Shown here one piece after another: positions 1 to 4,843 of a stretch of 5,144 nt of DNA. Under the pieces are notes generated by a model. That model worked only from the letters and a program-made list of their open reading frames with translations. It had not been told where the DNA came from and ran no database searches. The DNA is from Nitrososphaerota archaeon (GTDB lineage Archaea; Thermoproteota; Nitrososphaeria; Nitrososphaerales; Nitrosopumilaceae), in contig VHBM01000058.1 in assembly GCA_016871975.1 (NCBI GenBank), positions 1 through 5,144 of the forward strand. The letters run 5' to 3'. Position numbers and translations under genes: made by a program. Each line of letters begins with the position of its first letter. The first letter of the stretch is position 1.

Positions 1-527
1 AGGTACTGCTAAAAAACATTGAAGAAATGATTACCGAGGCAACAAAGGCAAGGGGAGGCATCTGGGAGCCACTCCAAGACGTATACAATTCTGTAAATGA
101 GGCATATCTTTCGCTTGGAACAACTACGGTTGATTCAGTGGCACAGGCAGCACCTGCAGTAATGCAAGTTGATGTTAATGTCAAGCGCGTAGTTGATGTA
201 ACAATTCCTGCGCTAAATGTTGTAGAAAAGGACACAAAGTCAATGCCTTATGGATTTGCAGATACCAACGCCTCAATAGACAGAGCTGCAAAACAGATCA
301 AAGTTATGCTTCCAAAAATATGCAAGGCAGCAGAGTATGAAAATTCGATTTTTAGCCTGGCAAAGGCACTAGAAAAGACACAAAAGTTGCTAAATGCGCT
401 AGAAAACGTAATAATTCCACAATATAGGCTGAGAATTAAATTCATTTTATCTACGCTTGAGGAAAGGGAAAGAGAAGAGTTCGCAAGGTTAAAAAAAGTC
501 AAGGCAGCGATTGAAAAGAGAAAGTAA
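1..527 (+). CDS. atpD: A-type ATP synthase subunit D, 5'-partial
   Basis: This is the central-stalk (rotor shaft) subunit D of the archaeal A1Ao ATP synthase, a cytoplasmic coiled-coil that transmits rotation between the membrane ring and the catalytic A/B hexamer. The reading frame is open to the left edge (first full codon at 3), giving 174 visible residues; family members are about 205-215 long, so roughly the first 35 are outside the window. The ATG at 27 is internal, because the eight residues before it continue the N-terminal helix. The C-terminal family signature is clear: a KT-x4-NALE-x-VIIP stretch followed by LEEREREEFARLKK near the end. The middle part, with the VDVNVKRVVDVTIP strand and a YGFADT turn, matches the globular insert between the two long helices. 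The stop overlaps the ATG of the next small ORF by one base, so the two are probably translated together. Identification is secure from motifs; A-type versus V-type ancestry is not decided here. Confidence 0.93.
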   Translation, partial: VLLKNIEEMITEATKARGGIWEPLQDVYNSVNEAYLSLGTTTVDSVAQAAPAVMQVDVNVKRVVDVTIPALNVVEKDTKSMPYGFADTNASIDRAAKQIKVMLPKICKAAEYENSIFSLAKALEKTQKLLNALENVIIPQYRLRIKFILSTLEEREREEFARLKKVKAAIEKRK

Positions 528-658
528 TGGCAAAAGATGAAATAAAAAAACTATTGGACAACTCAAAGCGAGTCTTACAACAAGACTATGATCATTTTGA
601 AAAAACAATAAAAGATGATCTAGCTACTTTCAAGAAAAAAACACTTGATAAAATTTGA
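527..658 (+). CDS. Small charged helical protein in the ATP synthase operon
   Basis: A 43-residue ORF starts at an ATG that shares one base with the atpD stop codon (TAATG) and ends with TGA at 656-658. I do not recognise a family. The product is very rich in Lys and Asp/Glu, has no Cys, Gly or Pro, and is predicted to be almost wholly alpha-helical with hydrophobic residues (I6, L9, L10, V16, L17, F24, I28, L32, F35, L40, I43) at spacings compatible with an amphipathic helix or short coiled coil. Its place between the rotor-stalk gene and the proteolipid gene, and the stop/start overlap, suggest translational coupling and a role in ATP synthase assembly or stalk structure. A reduced peripheral-stalk (H-like) subunit is one possibility, but that is inference. 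It could also be a spurious ORF. The overlap and the otherwise unexplained 180 bp between atpD and atpK favour a real gene. Confidence 0.55.
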   Translation: MAKDEIKKLLDNSKRVLQQDYDHFEKTIKDDLATFKKKTLDKI

Positions 659-680
659 ATGCAAAATTCCCTTCTCATGA

Positions 681-689
681 TTTAAATAT
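681..689 (+). promoter_or_regulatory. Putative TATA box for atpK
   Basis: TTTAAATAT matches the archaeal TATA consensus. Its centre lies about 30 bp before the ATG at 715, so a transcript from it would begin close to or at the start codon. This would give the proteolipid, needed in many copies per complex, its own supply of mRNA. Sequence-based only. Confidence 0.5.
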
Positions 690-699
690 GGAGATTTAA

Positions 700-707
700 G
701 GAGGTCA
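700..707 (+). promoter_or_regulatory. Strong Shine-Dalgarno sequence before atpK
   Basis: GGAGGTCA is nearly the full complement of the archaeal 16S rRNA 3' end. It lies 9 nt before the ATG at 715 and only 3 nt before the in-frame TTG at 709, so it supports the ATG as start. It can only act on mRNA that reads through from atpD, because a transcript from the nearby TATA box would probably start downstream of it. Confidence 0.7.
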
Positions 708-714
708 CTTGACA

Positions 715-1023
715 ATGAAACCTATCATGTATGTTCTTTGGGCAACATTAGGTATTTCTCTTATCGGACTGGCAGGAGTTGCATATGCACAAGAAGCTGA
801 AGGCGGAAGTGCAGATGCAGGTTCAAAGCTTATCGGTGCAGGTCTTGCATTTGGTCTTGCAGCTGGTGGTGCAGGTGTCGGACTGGGATATGTCGGTTCA
901 GCAGGTCTTGCAGTAATTAGCGAAAATCCAGCGCTCCAGTCAAAAGTATTCATATTCATAGGCATGGTAGAGTCCATTGCAATCTATGGTATAGTCATGA
1001 TGTTTATCATCTTGGGCCAGTAA
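715..1023 (+). CDS. atpK: A-type ATP synthase proteolipid subunit K (c ring)
   Basis: This is the membrane proteolipid whose oligomeric ring carries ions through the Ao motor. From the ATG at 715 it has 102 residues; a TTG at 709 would add two but sits too near the Shine-Dalgarno sequence. An N-terminal hydrophobic segment (about 4-25, ending AYAQ) looks like a signal peptide or extra helix. It is followed by the usual hairpin: a Gly/Ala-rich helix (about 39-68), the polar loop SENP (69-72), and a second helix (about 78-100) with the ion-binding carboxylate Glu86 in the motif VESIAIYG. By an ungapped comparison from memory with the Ilyobacter c subunit, the Na+-ligating helix-1 Gln is Leu57 here and the Thr two residues after the Glu is Ile88, while Ser87 and Tyr91 remain. 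This favours H+ coupling. It follows atpD and the 43-residue ORF on the same strand and is the last gene of the operon. Confidence 0.93.
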   Translation: MKPIMYVLWATLGISLIGLAGVAYAQEAEGGSADAGSKLIGAGLAFGLAAGGAGVGLGYVGSAGLAVISENPALQSKVFIFIGMVESIAIYGIVMMFIILGQ

Positions 1024-1059
1024 GAAAATCATTTCAAAAAAATTTTTAAAAATTATTTT
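1024..1059. terminator. Bidirectional A/T-tract terminator region between atpK and pyrI
   Basis: The 36 bp between the convergent stop codons hold alternating A and T runs. On the + strand there are TTTTT and TTTT runs; on the - strand there are T7 and T5 runs. Archaeal RNA polymerase terminates at such oligo-T stretches without needing a hairpin, so this short spacer can end both transcripts. Confidence 0.55.
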
Positions 1060-1521
1060 CTATTTGTATTTTAGCTGATTTACATCTAATAGTCTGTTGC
1101 AGTAACGGCACCTAAGAACACGGCCGTCCTTATCAATTACATCCATGACAGATTCTATGTGCTCGCTGCTGTTTGTAACACAATCAGGATTGGAGCATCG
1201 AAAAATTCTTTCTATCTCATTTGGCAATGAAACACGTCTTTTTTCAACAAGCTTGTAGTCTTTGATAATGTTTACAGTAGCATTTGGAGCAATCACAGCA
1301 AGCTTGTTTGTATCGTCATCTTTTAGAAATCTGTTTTCTACCTTGATGATGTCTTTTTTCTTGTATTTTCCGCTTGGAACATTTAGTGCTATTGTTATCA
1401 AACTTCCATCTCGTCCATCAATGCCTAGCGCATCTAAAACCTTGATACCTCTTCCCTCATCGATATGATCAATTACGGTTCCTTCCTTTATGCGACGAAC
1501 GATAAGCTCGGACTCTTGCAT
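1060..1521 (-). CDS. pyrI: Aspartate carbamoyltransferase regulatory subunit
   Basis: PyrI binds nucleotide effectors and, through a Zn domain, clamps catalytic PyrB trimers into the allosteric aspartate carbamoyltransferase of pyrimidine synthesis. The N-terminal domain shows the family motif RRIKEGTVIDHI, followed by NVPSG, KKDIIKVEN and IAPNATVNII. The C-terminal domain has the four Zn cysteines as C-x4-C-x23-C-x2-C, the same spacings as in E. coli PyrI. I chose the ATG at 1519-1521, giving 153 residues, the same length as E. coli PyrI and with nearly the same N-terminal lead before the GTVIDHI motif. An upstream in-frame GTG (1540-1542) would add seven residues, but it lies only about 4 bp from the likely TATA box and so would not be on the mRNA. 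The gene is divergent from pyrB with 41 bp between the starts and converges on atpK. Confidence 0.95.
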   Translation of the reverse strand: MQESELIVRRIKEGTVIDHIDEGRGIKVLDALGIDGRDGSLITIALNVPSGKYKKKDIIKVENRFLKDDDTNKLAVIAPNATVNIIKDYKLVEKRRVSLPNEIERIFRCSNPDCVTNSSEHIESVMDVIDKDGRVLRCRYCNRLLDVNQLKYK

Positions 1522-1530
1522 CAGAATACT

Positions 1531-1538
1531 TTGTATAC
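1531..1538 (+). promoter_or_regulatory. Putative TATA box for pyrB
   Basis: TTGTATAC is centred about 28 bp before the pyrB ATG at 1563, the right distance for a leaderless transcript. No Shine-Dalgarno sequence precedes that ATG. The box lies inside the core promoter expected for pyrI. Confidence 0.45.
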
Positions 1539-1545
1539 TCACCTG

Positions 1546-1552
1546 TATATAT
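1546..1552 (-). promoter_or_regulatory. Putative TATA box for pyrI
   Basis: The alternating TATATAT run, read on the - strand, is centred about 28 bp before the pyrI ATG at 1521. That predicts a leaderless pyrI mRNA and decides against the upstream GTG start. It is about 14 bp from the pyrB TATA box. Confidence 0.5.
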
Positions 1553-1562
1553 CATTGAAAGA

Positions 1563-2492
1563 ATGAACGAGTTTTTTCAAAAAGACATAATCTCTGTACG
1601 AGATTTAGACAAGCAAAAACTCGAGGTAATCTTTGAGGCCACAAATAAAATAATAGCTATGGACCCTGCCAAGCGCCGAGAGATTGCAAGAGGAAAGACA
1701 CTAGGATATCTTTTCTATGAGCCAAGCACCAGAACACGACTTAGCTTTGAAGCTGCTATGGCATTAATTGGCGGAACATCGCTTGGAATTTCTGACGTAT
1801 CGTCTTCTTCAACTCAGAAAGGCGAAAGCCTTGCAGATACAGTAAAAATAATGTCAATTTATTCAGATGTTCTTGTTTTGCGACACTCCCTTGATGGTTC
1901 TAGCAGATTTGCGGCAGAAGTTTCATCAAAACCTGTAATTAATGGCGGAAGTGGGACAGAAGAACATCCAACACAGGCAATCCAGGACTTGTTTACAATT
2001 AAAAAAGAAAAAAACAAAATCGATGGTCTTAAAATTGGTATAGTTGGCGATCTAAAATACGGCAGAACAGTCTACTCGTTATTGCATGCACTTGGCAACT
2101 ATAACGTCGAAGTACACCTGATATCGCCGCAGGCACTAAAAATACGGCTAGACTCGACATATGATATCAAAAAGCGGCTTTCCTTTACAGAATCAACCTC
2201 ACTTGAAGAGTATATTGATGATCTGGATGTAGTCTATGTGACAAGAATACAAAAAGAACGATTCCCAGACGAAGAAGAGTATCTAAAGGTAAAGGGAAGC
2301 TATGTCATAGGCCTTGATATGGTAAAGAAAATGAAAGAAGACGCAATTATCTTGCATCCTCTACCAAGACTGGATGAAATTTCAGTAGAGGTTGATAAAA
2401 CAAAGCAGGCAAGATATTTCAAGCAAGCAGAATATGGCAAATACACAAGGGCGGCACTACTTGGTCTTCTTCTTAATGAAAGTGGATTTTAG
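1563..2492 (+). CDS. pyrB: Aspartate carbamoyltransferase catalytic subunit
   Basis: PyrB condenses carbamoyl phosphate with L-aspartate to N-carbamoyl-aspartate in the cytoplasm, the committed step of pyrimidine synthesis. At 309 residues it is full length. The carbamoyl-phosphate domain shows FYEPSTRTR (51-59), the mobile loop with KGESLADT (Lys86), RH (107-108) and HPTQ (135-138). The aspartate domain shows GDLKYGRTV (162-170), the 240s-type loop RIQKER (228-233) and HPLPRLDEI (265-273). All residues I would expect for catalysis are present. One variant is GGSGTEE just before HPTQ, where many homologues have AGDG-x-NQ. The partner regulatory subunit is encoded divergently just upstream, so a PyrB/PyrI holoenzyme is expected. 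The ATG at 1563 has no Shine-Dalgarno sequence and fits leaderless translation. The last 20 bp overlap the 3' end of the convergent downstream gene. Confidence 0.97.
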   Translation: MNEFFQKDIISVRDLDKQKLEVIFEATNKIIAMDPAKRREIARGKTLGYLFYEPSTRTRLSFEAAMALIGGTSLGISDVSSSSTQKGESLADTVKIMSIYSDVLVLRHSLDGSSRFAAEVSSKPVINGGSGTEEHPTQAIQDLFTIKKEKNKIDGLKIGIVGDLKYGRTVYSLLHALGNYNVEVHLISPQALKIRLDSTYDIKKRLSFTESTSLEEYIDDLDVVYVTRIQKERFPDEEEYLKVKGSYVIGLDMVKKMKEDAIILHPLPRLDEISVEVDKTKQARYFKQAEYGKYTRAALLGLLLNESGF

Positions 2493-3801
2493 AAAAAGCT
2501 GTTCTGCTAATTACCAACAATCCAATTATTGATACAAAAAATACAACGATTATAGCACCAAATTCTGGAACAACAACTAGGCCAAACTCTGTACTAGAAC
2601 CACTTCCACGTATGTTATCAAATTTTATTATTGTTGGGCCTTCTTGGCCTTCCAAAAACGTGTATTCTTCATAGTCGCCGCCTACCGTTGCTGTGCCAGA
2701 CTTTTTGTGAATCTCTTTTCCATTCTGAACTATCACAAAATCATAGGTAGACTGCCTTAATGGCTCCCCTGTAGCACCGCTACGTATTGTAAAAATAAAT
2801 TTCACATTTTTCTGTGGCTCAATCACAACTGGCTCCCATGACAAATCCACTTGAAATTCTTCATTTTTTGTAAATGATTTTAATGGAAACTCGACTGCCT
2901 GACTTGACTCTAGTGTAAATCTTATACTTGATGGAATATCCTCACCTGATTTTTTTAATTCATTTTTTAAAAACCTTAGATGATCCTGTAGCAAAACAAA
3001 ATGTACTATTCTGTCATTTTCATCAGAATAATCATCAATTGTCACAGAAGACTTGAAAAGCTCAATTCCGTTTACTTTACCGCTATATCCTGGCGACAAA
3101 AACTTTGCATAGTTTTTTGAAAAATGAACCTCCTCATGCACAACTGGAATATGTGATATGTTTTGCTCACTCCAGTCAAAAGGCATCTCAAACTCTAGAA
3201 CATTTTCATCTGATTTATAGTCAAAATATGAAATATTGTCAAAATAAGACGTGATTTGAAATGTTGTTTCATCTTCATAATGAGTAGTTTGTACTGTACT
3301 GACATCAACTACCTGCACTGAACTCTCCAACATGCTAGATACACCATCAATTGATGTAATTTCAATCTCAAAATGGAATAATCCACCTTTATCAAATGAT
3401 GGTGATAATATCTGAAGAGGTTGGGTGTCAGTATGCCATGCGCCAAAAGAGTTTTGATCTCCTGATACTTTTGATTCAGATTCTGTTTTAATCATATCAA
3501 TTGATAAGGAACCTTGTGGTGCAAAAAAATAATCCCGCACAACCAATTCATTATTATGAAAAACTGCCAAAAGAAGTGTGATATTTTCTACACTTTCGCC
3601 AGTTTCTTTATCATACGCATTAATTCTAAGTTTCTTATTTTCTGTTTCCTCAAAATATAACGGCAGCTCGACATTAACCAGAATTTTTCTTCCATCAAAG
3701 TCAAATGTTGTTGCATCCAAGCCAAGACCATGACCATATACATTACTGATAAAAAATGTAGATCCTGCTAGGAAAATCAATACTATTTTTACTAGATTCA
3801 T
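2473..3801 (-). CDS. Secreted PEFG-CTERM surface protein, function unknown
   Basis: This 442-residue protein is exported and anchored or processed at the cell surface. Residues 1-23 form a signal peptide (Lys5, hydrophobic core, V-Y-G before the likely cut), which would leave His24 as the mature N-terminus (HGLGLD). The C-terminus has the three parts of a PEFG-CTERM sorting signal: PEFG at 412-415, a hydrophobic helix (about 416-432) and a basic tail with Arg433 and Lys438. In ammonia-oxidising archaea this signal is thought to be handled by an archaeosortase. Between them lie probable beta-sandwich regions, including an Ig-like stretch at about 316-405, and a His cluster H217-x4-H222-x3-H226. 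There are no cysteines. The ATG follows the nikR-like stop by 3 nt, so the pair is almost certainly one operon. A metal-binding or metal-capture role at the surface is an inference from the regulator, the possible N-terminal His and the neighbouring permease. Its 3' end overlaps pyrB. Confidence 0.85.
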   Translation of the reverse strand: MNLVKIVLIFLAGSTFFISNVYGHGLGLDATTFDFDGRKILVNVELPLYFEETENKKLRINAYDKETGESVENITLLLAVFHNNELVVRDYFFAPQGSLSIDMIKTESESKVSGDQNSFGAWHTDTQPLQILSPSFDKGGLFHFEIEITSIDGVSSMLESSVQVVDVSTVQTTHYEDETTFQITSYFDNISYFDYKSDENVLEFEMPFDWSEQNISHIPVVHEEVHFSKNYAKFLSPGYSGKVNGIELFKSSVTIDDYSDENDRIVHFVLLQDHLRFLKNELKKSGEDIPSSIRFTLESSQAVEFPLKSFTKNEEFQVDLSWEPVVIEPQKNVKFIFTIRSGATGEPLRQSTYDFVIVQNGKEIHKKSGTATVGGDYEEYTFLEGQEGPTIIKFDNIRGSGSSTEFGLVVVPEFGAIIVVFFVSIIGLLVISRTAFSKIHFH

Positions 3802-3804
3802 TTT

Positions 3805-4188
3805 CTAGAGAGCAACCAGCTTTATATTATCCATTTTCTTGTTTGTCTGAAAGTCTTTTGTAATTGTACAAACCCTTTCTGCATCTCCATCTAGTATGAA
3901 AAGCTCCATGCACTTGTCTCCCTCTATCTTGCTATGCAGGTGTGTTGTAATCAAATCCTCAAAGCTGTGCTTTATCCCAGATACTATATCGTCAAACTCG
4001 TCATTATGAACCACAAGTAATATTGCATGTACAGTTCCTGAAAGAATTCCTTTTTGTTTTTCTTCTGCAACAAAACTCCGAATCCCTGCTCTTATTGCCT
4101 CAGACCTGCCAGAAAATCCCATTGACTTTTGCAACCTATCAAGCTCAGATAGTATATCGTCATTTAGTGAGATTGAGACTATCGGCAT
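3805..4188 (-). CDS. NikR-like metal-responsive transcriptional regulator
   Basis: This is a DNA-binding regulator with an N-terminal ribbon-helix-helix domain (about 2-44; strand PIVSISL, helix ILSELDRLQKSMGF, then the GRSEAIRAGIRSF helix) and a C-terminal ACT-like metal/tetramerisation domain (about 50-127). NikR proteins repress or activate metal-uptake genes when loaded with Ni. I prefer the ATG at 4186-4188 (127 residues, starting MPIVS like the family). An in-frame ATG at 4209 would add seven residues, but a TATA box abuts it. In an ungapped comparison with E. coli NikR, His74, His85 and Cys93 fall on the Ni ligands H76, H87 and C95, whereas the H89 position is Lys87 and an extra His83 lies two residues before His85. 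The metal sensed may therefore not be Ni. The stop is 3 nt before the surface-protein gene, and the divergent neighbour is a metal-permease homologue, so regulation of both is likely. Confidence 0.9.
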   Translation of the reverse strand: MPIVSISLNDDILSELDRLQKSMGFSGRSEAIRAGIRSFVAEEKQKGILSGTVHAILLVVHNDEFDDIVSGIKHSFEDLITTHLHSKIEGDKCMELFILDGDAERVCTITKDFQTNKKMDNIKLVAL

Positions 4189-4210
4189 GTCCTCGCTATT
4201 ATTAAACATC

Positions 4211-4219
4211 TTATAAATT
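4211..4219 (-). promoter_or_regulatory. Putative TATA box of the nikR-like operon
   Basis: Read on the - strand this is AATTTATAA, centred about 27 bp before the ATG at 4188. It predicts a leaderless mRNA from that ATG and argues against the ATG at 4209, which is only 2 bp away from the box. Confidence 0.5.
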
Positions 4220-4230
4220 TAGTAGCTAAA
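4218..4230. repeat. Inverted repeat TTTAG-TAG-CTAAA next to the nikR-like promoter
   Basis: Perfect 5-bp arms are separated by 3 bp, overlapping the upstream edge of the nikR-like TATA box where the TFB recognition element would sit. The position suits an operator for autoregulation, but such AT-rich palindromes can arise by chance. Confidence 0.35.
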
Positions 4231-4249
4231 ATTATTAATTTTTTTTAGA

Positions 4250-4260
4250 TTTATTAATAA
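4250..4260 (+). promoter_or_regulatory. Possible TATA box before the permease fragment
   Basis: TTTATTAATAA is centred about 24 bp before the GTG at 4279. If functional it would allow leaderless expression of the shortened permease. It also contains the in-frame TAA (4258-4260) that closes the permease frame upstream. Confidence 0.3.
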
Positions 4261-4268
4261 CATCAAGG

Positions 4269-4279
4269 CGCCTCAGGCG
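4269..4279. repeat. Inverted repeat CGCC-TCA-GGCG at the permease start
   Basis: Perfect 4-bp arms surround a 3-bp spacer, ending on the first base of the GTG at 4279. It stands out as GC-rich in an AT-rich spacer. It may be an operator, or simply coding sequence left from the longer ancestral permease gene. Confidence 0.25.
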
Positions 4280-4839
4280 TGGATACGCAAACAAAGGCAG
4301 CCATAATAGCAATTGCAGTAGGATTGATTTTGATAAGCCTTTCAGGCGGACTTACTACAGACATTTTCAGCTTTCTATTTGGGAGCATCCTACTAGTCAG
4401 TACAGAAAACACAATCCTAATTTTGTCACTTACAGGCTCGATTCTAATCGTAATTTTGCTTTTGTTTAGAAATCTAATCTACTCTACCTTTAATGAAGAG
4501 CAGGCAAAGGTTAGTGGGATTCCTGTTGAAAAGATAAACTACCTTATTGTATTTCTTGCAGGAATTACAGTTGTAACATCGATTCAGCTTGTTGGAATTT
4601 TGCTAATCTCTGCACTGTTTGTAATACCCAATGTAACTGCGATAATGTACAGGCGCAGCTTTAAGCAAACAGTACTTGTCTCAATATCCTTTGCAGTTTT
4701 TTCTGTTGTAACAGGTATAGTATTGTCTTATGTTTTTGATATAACGCCATCAGGAGCTATCGTACTTTTACTAATTGCAATATTTGCAGCTACCCTTGGC
4801 ATAAAATCTAGTGGATTGATTGCTAAATTAACAGCGTGA
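4279..4839 (+). CDS. ABC-3 family metal permease, N-terminally truncated
   Basis: The product resembles the C-terminal two thirds of ZnuB/MntB-type permeases, the membrane subunit of ABC importers for Zn2+, Mn2+ or Fe2+. Family landmarks in order: a helix at 7-22, the FLFGSILLVS segment (32-41), a helix (45-63), the cytoplasmic loop with FNEEQAKVSGIPV (71-83), the VGILLISALFVIPNVTA helix (105-121), a helix (131-153), DITPSGAIVLL (154-164) and a last helix. Full-length members are about 260-290 residues; here 186 remain from the GTG at 4279, and the frame upstream is closed by TAA at 4258-4260. Roughly the first 80-100 residues, about four helices including the usual LSHA-type motif, are missing, and the DNA where they should lie encodes the nikR-like gene on the other strand. 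No ATPase or solute-binding gene is in view. It is either a decayed remnant or a short permease; I lean to remnant, although the remaining frame is free of stops or frameshifts. Confidence 0.75.
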   Translation: MDTQTKAAIIAIAVGLILISLSGGLTTDIFSFLFGSILLVSTENTILILSLTGSILIVILLLFRNLIYSTFNEEQAKVSGIPVEKINYLIVFLAGITVVTSIQLVGILLISALFVIPNVTAIMYRRSFKQTVLVSISFAVFSVVTGIVLSYVFDITPSGAIVLLLIAIFAATLGIKSSGLIAKLTA

Positions 4840-4843
4840 TTAA

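Noticed and set aside
27..29. ATG at 27 as the start of subunit D
   Set aside because: The frame is open to the left edge and the preceding residues fit the long N-terminal helix; the family is about 35-40 residues longer.
248..502. Antisense open frame over the subunit D gene
   Set aside because: Low-complexity Ser/Phe/Leu product opposite a clearly conserved coding region.
705..977. Antisense open frame over atpK
   Set aside because: It mirrors the Gly/Ala-rich proteolipid codons, is rich in Pro/Ala with no recognisable domain, and atpK is certain.
1262..1468. + strand open frame inside pyrI
   Set aside because: It lies opposite conserved PyrI motifs and has no family features of its own.
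1532..1549. Direct repeat of TGTATA (1532-1537 and 1544-1549) as a regulator site
   Set aside because: Both copies are part of the TATA-like boxes of the divergent promoters, which explains them without another factor.
4023..4205. + strand open frame that might supply the missing N-terminus of the permease
   Set aside because: It shows none of the ABC-3 N-terminal motifs, ends before the permease, and lies opposite conserved NikR-like codons, so a simple frameshift cannot explain the short permease.
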